NCBI GenBank assembly: GCA_041838515.1
Contig: JBGYPP010000065.1
Location: 1-5,465, forward strand
Direction: 5' to 3'
DNA from: JBGYPP01 sp041838515
GTDB taxonomy: Bacteria > Bacillota > Clostridia > Lachnospirales > Lachnospiraceae
Length of the DNA: 5,465 nucleotides
The position numbers and the translations under genes are program-made. The notes under the pieces were generated by a model. That model worked only from the letters and a program-made list of their open reading frames with translations, was not told where the DNA came from and ran no database searches. This document shows positions 1 to 5,452 of this stretch, one piece after another (the stretch's first letter is position 1; every line of letters starts with the position of its first letter).

Positions 1-1
1 A

Positions 2-1237
2 GGACTGGCTCTGGGGGAGGAGGGCCAAGGCCCTTTGGCCAATCCCGGCAGGGGCTGGTACAGAACATACCCGATGAGGCCGGAGCTGCCCTTGGATGGG
101 GCATATCTGGATACCACGCTGGTGCACGGAGAGCGCCTGTGCCTGTTAGAGCTTTGCCTGGAACATTTTCGAGATAGGGATTTAGACGGGGCTGCCCTGT
201 CCAATGTGAGAGCCATGTTGGAGTTCTTTGCCCTCCGGGGCAGGCAGATCCTCTTTCGGGGAACCTATGACCTGGAGGGCAGGGCCATGGAAAAAGAGCC
301 TGTCCGCCTGGGGCAGATATTGGCGCATATGGAGCAGATTGCACCTCTGCTGCTGGATTTTGCTTCTCATGTGCTGTTGGTACAGGGTTTGTTTGTAGGC
401 GCCTGGGGGGAAATGCACTCTTCCAGGTATGTGGACGCATCCAGCTTGCAGACATTGTACCGCCATTGGCGTACATTGACCCGGGGGAGGCTGAGGCTGT
501 CCCTGCGCACGCCGGCGCTGGCAGATTTGGCAGGGGCTGAGGATGTGGGGCTGTATGACGATGCTCTGCTGGCAGACGACGGAGATATGGGCACCTTTCC
601 CCGGGGGAGGGATAGGTGCCGCCCCTGGTGGAAGCCCATGGTTGCCGCTGCGCCCTTTGGGGGAGAGGCCCTGTTGGGCATGGATCTGGATGCCCGGGCT
701 ACGGAGGCGCTGCTGCGGGATATGGAGCTGTCCTATCTCAATATCCAATATGACAGCCGCCTTCTGGACCGGTGGCGGGCTATGGCCTATGGACAGGGGA
801 GCTTTTTTGACCACGTGGAAAGGCATATGGGTTATAGGTTCCTGCTGAGGAGGCTGGCCTGGCGGCGGGGATGGGGATGTGCGGAACTGGAGATAGAGCT
901 GGAGAATACGGGCTGGGCACGCTGTTATGAGGAGCTGTACTGGGAGCTGGAAAGGGAAGAATCCTCCCATGCAAAAGAGGGCGGGCGGGCTTTACCGGGG
1001 CAAAAGCCGGAGGAGGATTTCGACCGGGCAGGGCAGGACGTCAGGGCTTCGGAGAGACTGGCAGTGGCCGCCGGGGCCTGGCTGCCGGGCCAGAAGCATG
1101 TCATAAAGTGGAAACTGCCTTTGACCTATTGGCCCGAAGCCCGGCTTTACTTGCGGCGCAGGGCGGACCATGCCGCCTTGGCTTTTGCCAACAAGGCATT
1201 TTCTTCCACAATCAGACTGCCTATGGGGCAGCCATAG
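2..1237 (+). CDS. DUF4874/DUF4832-type (glycosidase-like fold) protein, 5' partial
   Basis: The reading frame is open to the left edge, so the N-terminus is missing. A TTG at 35 could be read as a start, but it lies only two codons before the conserved NPGRGWY motif (codons 41-61) and has no well-placed Shine-Dalgarno, so I treat the gene as partial. Motifs in order are NPGRGWY, FRGTYDLEG (a beta strand), VQGLFVGAWGEMH (about 380-418), RTPAL, LYDDALLADDGDMGTF (about 551-598), GGEALL, SYLNIQYD, MGYRFLLRR, an ENTGWA strand and FAN near 1184-1192. This order matches DUF4874 (a TIM-barrel-like N-half with a WGE motif) followed by DUF4832. Members are often secreted or surface proteins near polysaccharide loci, and their activity is unproven. 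The final 14 residues after FAN do not resemble the paralog's tail (see the overlap finding). The paralog at 1147-2682 suggests that a membrane anchor lies upstream of the window. Confidence 0.82.
   Translation, partial: GLALGEEGQGPLANPGRGWYRTYPMRPELPLDGAYLDTTLVHGERLCLLELCLEHFRDRDLDGAALSNVRAMLEFFALRGRQILFRGTYDLEGRAMEKEPVRLGQILAHMEQIAPLLLDFASHVLLVQGLFVGAWGEMHSSRYVDASSLQTLYRHWRTLTRGRLRLSLRTPALADLAGAEDVGLYDDALLADDGDMGTFPRGRDRCRPWWKPMVAAAPFGGEALLGMDLDARATEALLRDMELSYLNIQYDSRLLDRWRAMAYGQGSFFDHVERHMGYRFLLRRLAWRRGWGCAELEIELENTGWARCYEELYWELEREESSHAKEGGRALPGQKPEEDFDRAGQDVRASERLAVAAGAWLPGQKHVIKWKLPLTYWPEARLYLRRRADHAALAFANKAFSSTIRLPMGQP
1147..1237. other. 91-bp tail-to-tail overlap of convergent paralogs
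   Basis: The + gene ends at TAG 1235-1237 and the - gene at TAA 1147-1149, so each encodes its C-terminus through the other's. Matching TTTTGCCAA (1183-1191) and TTGGCAAAA (1253-1261) form an inverted repeat because both encode the conserved FAN residues of the two paralogs on opposite strands. Confidence 0.85.
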
Positions 1238-2682
1238 GCTGCGTCCTCTGTATTGGCAAAACGGATATTTTCCCCATGGGGCATATCCCGCAAAACCAGA
1301 TACATCTCGTACTGACCGCCGGCCAGATAGGGCAGAGGCAGCTGCGCCGTCAATTCCACAGCGGAGCCGGGGTGCCAAAAACGGTTGTCCGTGTCTATGG
1401 GCAGGCAGATGGGACTGCCGCCGGATGAGTCGTTATTCCGGCCCGGGATGCGGGGGGCATCCCCCAGCCTGCGAAGGAGGAGAAAGCAGTCAAAGCGGCG
1501 GTAGGCATTGGCAAATCCAAGATTTTTCACTTGCAGGCGCAGATTAGCCTGGGAGGAAAAGAAGCCGTGGCTTTCCAGCCGGGCCTGCTCCAGGAAGTAC
1601 CTATACCCCAGCCTGGATTGGACCAGGTCATAGAAGGAGCCGGATTTCCCCTGGCCCATGTCCGCATCAGACGGACTGTTCTTCCACTTGTCCAATACGG
1701 CCAGGTCATATTCCTCATTCAGGTAGGAGGCGCGCACGGTTTCCAAATAGGGCAGCGCCTGTTTGGGATCGTTGTAGGCATTGTCCTTGACGGTTTCTCC
1801 CCCCAGGGGCAGGTAGAGATTTTGGATATTTTGAAAAGCCAGCTCCTGATCCCGGTTTCCCTCGCTTTCTAAGGGACTGGAGGCCGTCAAGGCCTCCTCG
1901 CTGTAGGTGCCGTAATCCGTTTCAGAGGCCATCATGCCGTCATTGTACAGGCTGACCCGGGATTGGAGATCGGCTTGATAGGCTTGTTCTGCTGTCAGCG
2001 CCTCCCCGCTCTGGGTCACCAGCCGGTACAAGGCGGGGGTGCGTACGGCCAGGAGGATGGAGGGGTCCAGGTTTTGCCCCAAGGTGGCGGCCAGTGTCCG
2101 CAGGCTGTCCGGGGAGAGGTGGACTGAGCCGTGCATCTCCCCCCAATTCCCCACAAACAGGCCCTGCACGATATAAATATGCTCTTTGTGGGCATTGACC
2201 ACAGGCGCAATCTGCTTCATATGCCGGAGGATTTGCTGCAAATTCCGGGGTTCGGTGGCTGTGGCCTGTCCGTCCCAGTCATACAAAAAGCGCAGTATCA
2301 GGCTTTTGTCCGTGGTTGCCCAGAAGGACAGCAGCTCCCCCAACTCCTGTAGAGCAGGCGTATCCAGATCTGCCTCTTGGAACTGCCGCAGGTTGATTTG
2401 CAGTAAGGCCAGACGGTTCTCCCTGTCCGTGGAGAGGGAGTTGGCCATCTCCTGGGGCTGGAAGCCCTCCTGGGCGCCCAGAGTGTACCCGTACAGTTGG
2501 TACCAGCCTATATATGGATTGCGCAGATGACGGTCGTCTTTTGCAAAATCCTTTGCCGCAAAGCTGACTGGGTAGTGAAATCTGTCTGCCAGAAAAAAGG
2601 CGCCTGCGGGCAGGGCCAGGACAAATAGAAGCAATAAGGGGATTATCCATAGAAATTTGGATCTGACGGGTTCTAGGCGCAT
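1147..2682 (-). CDS. Membrane-anchored DUF4874/DUF4832-type protein
   Basis: A 511-residue protein starts at ATG 2682, with AAAGGAG a short distance upstream and a good promoter. Residues about 10-31 are a hydrophobic segment after a short Arg/Lys-containing head, consistent with a signal anchor or uncleaved signal that places the rest outside the cell. Domain order: NPYIGWY at 55-61, RFLYDWDG at 131-138, QGLFVGNWGEMH at 173-184 (E182 sits where a barrel catalytic acid could be), RTPALYR at 214-220, and LYNDGMMASETDYGTY at 245-260, typical of the DUF4874/DUF4832 junction. The C-terminal half has LGYRYFLEQA (358-367), VKNLGFANAYR (385-395), and a sandwich-like end with FAN (475-477) and CPIGSLIVEE. 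It is homologous along its whole length to the convergent gene on the left. No enzymatic activity can be assigned. A glycan-related role at the cell surface is inference. The last 15 or so residues are encoded antisense to the neighbour and look like a read-on extension. Confidence 0.87.
   Translation of the reverse strand: MRLEPVRSKFLWIIPLLLLFVLALPAGAFFLADRFHYPVSFAAKDFAKDDRHLRNPYIGWYQLYGYTLGAQEGFQPQEMANSLSTDRENRLALLQINLRQFQEADLDTPALQELGELLSFWATTDKSLILRFLYDWDGQATATEPRNLQQILRHMKQIAPVVNAHKEHIYIVQGLFVGNWGEMHGSVHLSPDSLRTLAATLGQNLDPSILLAVRTPALYRLVTQSGEALTAEQAYQADLQSRVSLYNDGMMASETDYGTYSEEALTASSPLESEGNRDQELAFQNIQNLYLPLGGETVKDNAYNDPKQALPYLETVRASYLNEEYDLAVLDKWKNSPSDADMGQGKSGSFYDLVQSRLGYRYFLEQARLESHGFFSSQANLRLQVKNLGFANAYRRFDCFLLLRRLGDAPRIPGRNNDSSGGSPICLPIDTDNRFWHPGSAVELTAQLPLPYLAGGQYEMYLVLRDMPHGENIRFANTEDAAYGCPIGSLIVEENALLAKAKAAWSALRRK
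1219..1239. repeat. Inverted repeat/hairpin at convergent gene junction
   Basis: GCCTATGG (1219-1226) and CCATAGGC (1232-1239) form a perfect 8-bp stem with a 5-nt loop. A competing hairpin, GCAGCC/GGCTGC (1228-1233 with 1237-1242), shares part of it. There is no T-run on either strand, so this is not a canonical intrinsic terminator. It could still act as a mutual 3' end or stability element for the two converging transcripts. Confidence 0.4.
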
Positions 2683-2688
2683 GCCGGA

Positions 2689-2695
2689 CTCCTTT
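2689..2695 (-). promoter_or_regulatory. Ribosome binding site for the minus-strand DUF4832 gene
   Basis: On the minus strand AAAGGAG precedes ATG 2682 by about 6 nt. This fixes the start that yields the membrane-anchor N-terminus. Confidence 0.7.
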
Positions 2696-2727
2696 CAAAA
2701 AAGCAGGGCTGATCGCAGATTAGTTGT

Positions 2728-2756
2728 ATTATAAAAGAGGGCGGTGGCCATGGCAA
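2728..2756 (-). promoter_or_regulatory. Sigma-A-type promoter for the minus-strand DUF4832 gene
   Basis: Reading the minus strand, TTGCCA (2756-2751) is followed by a 17-bp spacer and a perfect TATAAT (2733-2728). Transcription would start near 2720, giving a leader of roughly 40 nt before ATG 2682. The -35 lies in a GCCATGGC palindrome (2747-2754), a possible but unproven operator. Confidence 0.72.
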
Positions 2757-2800
2757 GTGGACCGGGGCAGTGTGGTTTCGGCCAGGCGGCCCCAGTGGCC

Positions 2801-2807
2801 AAGGAGG
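2801..2807 (+). promoter_or_regulatory. Ribosome binding site deciding the PqqD-like start
   Basis: AAGGAGG lies 4 nt before ATG 2812. It favours this start over the in-frame GTG at 2770, whose 14 extra residues (Gly/Pro-rich) have no family counterpart. A 5-bp stem GGCCA/TGGCC (2780-2784 with 2796-2800) abuts the site and could modulate access to it. Confidence 0.65.
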
Positions 2808-2811
2808 CAAT

Positions 2812-3084
2812 ATGGATTGGGAAAGATTTCGATTGCGGCAGGTGGCCGGCCAATATCTGCTGCTGCGCATAGACCAGCCGGGCATACCGTATACGCCGCC
2901 ATGGCAGCTCAATGCCAGCGGCTATGCCATATGCAGCCGCCTGATGGAGGGGCTGAGCCTGGAGGATATCGCCAGGGAGGAGTCTGCCTCCGGAGAGGTC
3001 AGCCGGGAGGAGATTTTGACGGATTTGGAAGCATTTCTCGGCCAGCTGGAGCGGGCTGTGGGTGAGGTGGCGGATGGAGAGTAG
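2812..3084 (+). CDS. PqqD-like peptide-binding protein (RRE fold)
   Basis: A 90-residue protein from ATG 2812. The layout matches PqqD-family winged helix proteins: an N-terminal strand pair (YLLLRI, residues about 15-20), the LNASG element (33-37), a helix with MEGLSLEDIARE (about 45-56), and a C-terminal helix VSREEILTDLEAFLGQLERAV (in pieces, about 63-83). PqqD-family proteins are typically 80-100 residues, so the length fits. In PQQ, lasso peptide, sactipeptide and other RiPP pathways this fold binds the leader of a precursor peptide and presents it to a modifying enzyme. The gene overlaps the next one by about 11 bp, so the two are probably translationally coupled. No PqqA, PqqE or radical SAM gene is visible, so I do not assign the pqqD symbol. 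The likely ligand here is the shared N-terminus of the two small proteins downstream, which is inference. Confidence 0.78.
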   Translation: MDWERFRLRQVAGQYLLLRIDQPGIPYTPPWQLNASGYAICSRLMEGLSLEDIAREESASGEVSREEILTDLEAFLGQLERAVGEVADGE

Positions 3085-4294
3085 GCGTATATTGCTGGAG
3101 GCCCTGGGTCAGGTCTTGGGGGCTGGGGAGAACGCAGTCCCGGCGGAGGCCGCAGCGGAGCCAGGAGAGGCGGTGTCGCTGGATAGGCTTTTGCAATCGA
3201 AGGAGGTACGCAGGGAGGTGTTTGCCCTGGCCCGCAGCCATGGGGTTCTGCCCCTGCTCTATACCGCCGGCGGAGAGGCGGCTGAGGCTGCCGCTGTACA
3301 AATTCGACAATTCTACAAGCTATTTTTTGCTACCAAGTATTTCACCCAGGTCCTGGAGGCCGGAGGCGTGCGCTGCGCCGTCCTTAAGGGCGTGGGCGCG
3401 GCTATGGCATTTGCCGAACCGGAGCTGCGCAAGTCCGGGGATGTGGACATACTGGTGCCGGATCAACGCCAGTTTGCGCTGGCCCAGAGGATATTGGAGG
3501 AGCATGGCGCCTGCAAGGAGGAAGTGCAGGCAGCCGGCTATCATATGAGCTATCGGATCCCCGGGGGCATATGTCTGGAGCTGCACAGCCAATTTATGGA
3601 GGCGGTGGATTTTGGCCCCTTTGATGCCAGGCTGGATGCGCTGGCCGGTACGCTGCCTGCACAAATATCGACCGGGTATTGGCTGGATATGGCTCTGCCC
3701 CTATTAAGGGCGCCTTATCAGGCCTTGTCCTTGCTGCTCCATATGCTGCACCATTTTCGCACCCAGGGTTTTGGTCTCAAGCTCTTATGCGATTGGACGG
3801 CCTTTTGGCGTTCTTCTTATGGACGGGAGGCAGAGAAGGAGTATGCAGATCTGATTAGGCATTTGGGATTGGAGGGTTTTTCGGCTCTGGTGACGGCAGC
3901 CTGTCAGAGGCATTTGGGCCTGCCGCCCGGCTTATCCCCTGCCGCAGATATGGATGAGCCGGCGGTGGAATCCTTTATGGAGGATCTGTGGGAGGCCGGG
4001 GAATTCGGCCTGGGTCAGGCGGACCGTATGATAGTGGTGGAGGGTCGGGGGCCGGCAGCCTATCTCTTGGCCTTTCACCGGCAGATGCGGCTAAGCCAGG
4101 GCCGGTCCGCAGACCGCCCCTGGCTCTGGCCCTGGCTCTGGGCCAAGACCTTATATACTTTCCTGGACAACAATAGAAAGCTGAGGCGGGTCAGCCTTTG
4201 GCAGATATGGAAAAAAACCGCCAAACGCAGCCGCTATTTGCGCAGTCTTCGGCTGTTTCAACTGCCCGAGGAGAAAGCCGGCTCCGGGAAGTGA
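3074..4294 (+). CDS. NTP_transf_5-type nucleotidyltransferase family protein
   Basis: A 406-residue protein from ATG 3074; a GTG at 3062 would add four residues and is the alternative start. The core is the family signature: LKG at about 104-106 inside YFTQVLEAGGVRCAVLKG (read as a helix-strand pair), then RKSGDVDILV at about 119-128, with D123 and D125 as the expected metal-binding Asp pair of the nucleotidyltransferase fold. LELH (168-171) and LLHMLHHFRT...LLCDW (about 221-241) fit the family's helical C-half. The motif set resembles the uncharacterised nucleotidyltransferase family PF14907, which turns up beside PqqD-like proteins and in peptide and polysaccharide clusters. The substrate is unknown, and nucleotidyl or phosphoryl transfer to a peptide or sugar is possible. 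No membrane segment is evident. It shares an operon with the PqqD-like gene, which suggests a bound pair. The C-terminus is basic (about 350-395). Confidence 0.8.
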   Translation: MESRRILLEALGQVLGAGENAVPAEAAAEPGEAVSLDRLLQSKEVRREVFALARSHGVLPLLYTAGGEAAEAAAVQIRQFYKLFFATKYFTQVLEAGGVRCAVLKGVGAAMAFAEPELRKSGDVDILVPDQRQFALAQRILEEHGACKEEVQAAGYHMSYRIPGGICLELHSQFMEAVDFGPFDARLDALAGTLPAQISTGYWLDMALPLLRAPYQALSLLLHMLHHFRTQGFGLKLLCDWTAFWRSSYGREAEKEYADLIRHLGLEGFSALVTAACQRHLGLPPGLSPAADMDEPAVESFMEDLWEAGEFGLGQADRMIVVEGRGPAAYLLAFHRQMRLSQGRSADRPWLWPWLWAKTLYTFLDNNRKLRRVSLWQIWKKTAKRSRYLRSLRLFQLPEEKAGSGK

Positions 4295-4354
4295 AGTTTC
4301 TGTGTGCAATGGATGCAATAATGGAAAAAATGGGAAAAAAGTCCCGGCAGGCGC

Positions 4355-4383
4355 TTGTCAGAAAAAACCATATATAGTATAGT
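4355..4383 (+). promoter_or_regulatory. Sigma-A-type promoter for the small tandem genes
   Basis: TTGTCA (4355-4360), a 17-bp spacer and TATAGT (4378-4383) sit in the 162-bp AT-rich gap after the nucleotidyltransferase gene. The predicted start near 4390 gives a leader of about 65 nt before ATG 4457. This gives the small proteins their own transcription, separate from the upstream PqqD-like/nucleotidyltransferase operon, as expected for an abundant product or substrate. Confidence 0.65.
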
Positions 4384-4456
4384 GCTGATAATCACGAAAA
4401 TTTACGAAATATAATTATAAACATGAGGGGAAACCTACAAGTGGAAAGGGTGGTAA

Positions 4457-4795
4457 ATGATGGCAGTGTATAAGAAGCCTTTGCTGCTGCGGCAGGAGGA
4501 TTTGGCTGAGGGCATATTTGCCGCCAGCGGCGGAGGGCCGGCGGGCATAGAGGTCACAGTATTTATTGCGGCGGACACCTTTGGCGAATACCGGGAGCTG
4601 CGCATATTGTTCAATACGCCGGTGAGGGCCTTATCCCATACCATAGGCGGATATCTCTACAGCAATGCCGGCCAGTATCATCAGGAGCTGGTATACCGCA
4701 TAGACCAGGGGCAATTTGTGGATGGCACAGTGACCGTGGTGTCTGACACGCTGGATGTGGTGCCGGATTTTGTACATTTTTATCCGGGGTATTGA
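4457..4795 (+). CDS. Small protein with conserved YKKP...AASGG leader-like N-terminus (copy 1)
   Basis: A 112-residue protein. Two ATGs in tandem (4457 and 4460) are possible starts behind a modest AAGGGTGG site, so the first residue is uncertain by one. Residues 5-26 run from YKKP through EDLAEGIFAASGG and match the next gene at 19 of 22 positions. After Gly-Gly the chain alternates short hydrophobic and polar stretches with beta-strand character (VTVFIA, ELRILF, VTVVSD) and contains SHTIGGY at 60-66, also shared. There is no cysteine and no N-terminal hydrophobic signal of Sec type. The family is not one I can name. The N-terminus could be a leader for a PqqD-like partner or export system, with processing near the glycines. 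Alternatively the whole protein may be a small surface or structural protein whose N-terminus is a conserved sorting element. Confidence 0.75.
   Translation: MMAVYKKPLLLRQEDLAEGIFAASGGGPAGIEVTVFIAADTFGEYRELRILFNTPVRALSHTIGGYLYSNAGQYHQELVYRIDQGQFVDGTVTVVSDTLDVVPDFVHFYPGY
4636..4655 (+). repeat. 20-nt direct repeat, copy 1 (encodes HTIGGY)
   Basis: This stretch is identical, base for base, to 5174-5193 and lies in frame in both small genes. The flanking bases differ on both sides. It codes for the SHTIGGY block shared by the two proteins. Confidence 0.85.
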
Positions 4796-4862
4796 TCTGG
4801 CGGGCTTGTACAGACTTATCAAATACAGGGAAAATGTTAATATATTTTTTATAAAATGGTAC

Positions 4863-4891
4863 TTGTTTCCTGTGAGAACAGATGTTATCAT
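4863..4891 (+). promoter_or_regulatory. Possible weak promoter for the second small gene
   Basis: TTGTTT (4863-4868), a 17-bp spacer and TATCAT (4886-4891) lie in the AT-rich 184-bp gap between the two small genes. The -10 is one base from consensus but the -35 keeps only TTG. I see no clear terminator in this gap, so the second gene may also be cotranscribed with the first. Confidence 0.3.
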
Positions 4892-4966
4892 CAGATTAGC
4901 GACATAGTGTAAGAGTATAAGAAAACATATACTGATTTTTATTTTCATGTTTGCTCCAGGGGGGGC

Positions 4967-4973
4967 AAGGAGG
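4967..4973 (+). promoter_or_regulatory. Strong ribosome binding site for the second small gene
   Basis: AAGGAGG, continuing with T at 4974, sits 6 nt before ATG 4980 at near-ideal spacing. It rules out the upstream in-frame ATG 4947, whose extra 11 codons would run through the site itself. Confidence 0.85.
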
Positions 4974-4979
4974 TTTAAT

Positions 4980-5339
4980 ATGTACAAGAAACCTGTTTTG
5001 ATTCTGCAAGAGGATTTGGCTGAAGGTATTTTCGCTGCCAGCGGCGGCACTGTAACCCCTCCCGGTGGCACCTCTACTACCACTACTCTGGGAGTGGATG
5101 TGACCACATGGCCCATATTGCTAAATGCGGACCATATCATGGTAACCTTTAGCACCAATGTAAGATATGTAAGCCATACCATAGGCGGATATCAGAATGG
5201 AAATAATGCCACCAGTCGTTTCCAGCCTCAGTTGAGCTTCCGCAATGATGGAGCTTTCTTTAACAATGGTTCGATATCGGTGTTGTCCGAAGACCCCTCT
5301 CAAATCCCTACAATTATCAGAATCGATAAGGTGGGATAA
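4980..5339 (+). CDS. Small protein with conserved YKKP...AASGG leader-like N-terminus (copy 2)
   Basis: A 119-residue protein from ATG 4980, chosen by the strong Shine-Dalgarno. Residues 2-23 repeat the YKKP...EDLAEGIFAASGG segment of the preceding gene. A Thr/Pro/Gly linker follows (TVTPPGGTSTTTT, 24-36), absent from copy 1, then strand-like segments (IMVTFS, SISVLSE), and SHTIGGY at 65-71. The two proteins are homologous along their length: VRxxSHTIGGY, a polar Asn/Gln-rich stretch and a late S/TVxSD/E strand line up. It has no cysteine, no Sec signal and no membrane helix. Third positions are more T/A-rich than in the upstream genes, suggesting a different history. The function is unknown. 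A tandem pair with a fixed N-terminus and a drifting remainder is what a modified or exported substrate family would look like, but a structural surface protein is equally open. Confidence 0.8.
   Translation: MYKKPVLILQEDLAEGIFAASGGTVTPPGGTSTTTTLGVDVTTWPILLNADHIMVTFSTNVRYVSHTIGGYQNGNNATSRFQPQLSFRNDGAFFNNGSISVLSEDPSQIPTIIRIDKVG
5174..5193 (+). repeat. 20-nt direct repeat, copy 2 (encodes HTIGGY)
   Basis: Exact partner of 4636-4655, spaced 538 nt apart and in the same reading frame. It marks the most conserved DNA segment between the two small genes. Confidence 0.85.
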
Positions 5340-5398
5340 GTGGAGTAGAGGCCTGTTTTCAGGCTGGCAACGGTCAAATGCTGTGCACAAGTTCTACC

Positions 5399-5431
5399 GG
5401 CGGTCGCCTTTTGCGGCCGCCTCTTTTTTTT
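5399..5431 (+). terminator. Rho-independent terminator after the small genes
   Basis: GGCGGTCGC (5399-5407) pairs with GCGGCCGCC (5413-5421) as a 9-bp stem with one G-U pair and loop CTTTT. After TC come eight T residues (5424-5431). The distance from the stop of copy 2 is about 60 nt. In between is a small GCCTG/CAGGC hairpin (5351-5364) and a TGTGCACA palindrome (5382-5389), with no further gene. Confidence 0.88.
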
Positions 5432-5440
5432 CATTTTCAT

Positions 5441-5445
5441 GGAGG
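5441..5445 (+). promoter_or_regulatory. Ribosome binding site beyond the terminator
   Basis: GGAGG (continuing AAAAA) lies 7 nt before TTG 5453, good initiation spacing, and only about 10 nt after the terminator T-run. No promoter fits between the T-run and this site. Confidence 0.5.
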
Positions 5446-5452
5446 AAAAAAT

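Noticed and set aside
182..970. Long minus-strand reading frame (262 codons) opposite the left DUF4832-type gene
   Set aside because: It is Pro/Gln-rich low-complexity translation with no ribosome binding site or family motif. The plus strand carries the clear domain motifs, so this is a GC-driven shadow.
4305..4319. TGCAAT direct repeat after the nucleotidyltransferase gene
   Set aside because: Two 6-nt copies 3 nt apart are too short to call an operator without other support.
4423..4473. 16-codon frame starting ATG 4423 and overlapping the start of copy 1, possible leader peptide
   Set aside because: No Shine-Dalgarno precedes it (the upstream sequence is ATAATTATAAAC) and it carries no recognisable regulatory codon run.
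4763..4787. CCGGAT/ATCCGG hairpin near the end of copy 1 as a terminator
   Set aside because: It lies inside the coding region, has a 13-nt loop and no following T-run.
4947..4979. Upstream ATG extension of the second small gene (MFAPGGARRFN)
   Set aside because: It runs through the strong Shine-Dalgarno at 4967-4973, has no ribosome binding site of its own, and would break the alignment with copy 1 at YKKP.
4631..5182. Minus-strand frame of 183 codons across both small genes and the gap
   Set aside because: It is antisense to two genes with conserved protein sequence, lacks a ribosome binding site, and its repeated parts simply mirror the paralogous leaders.
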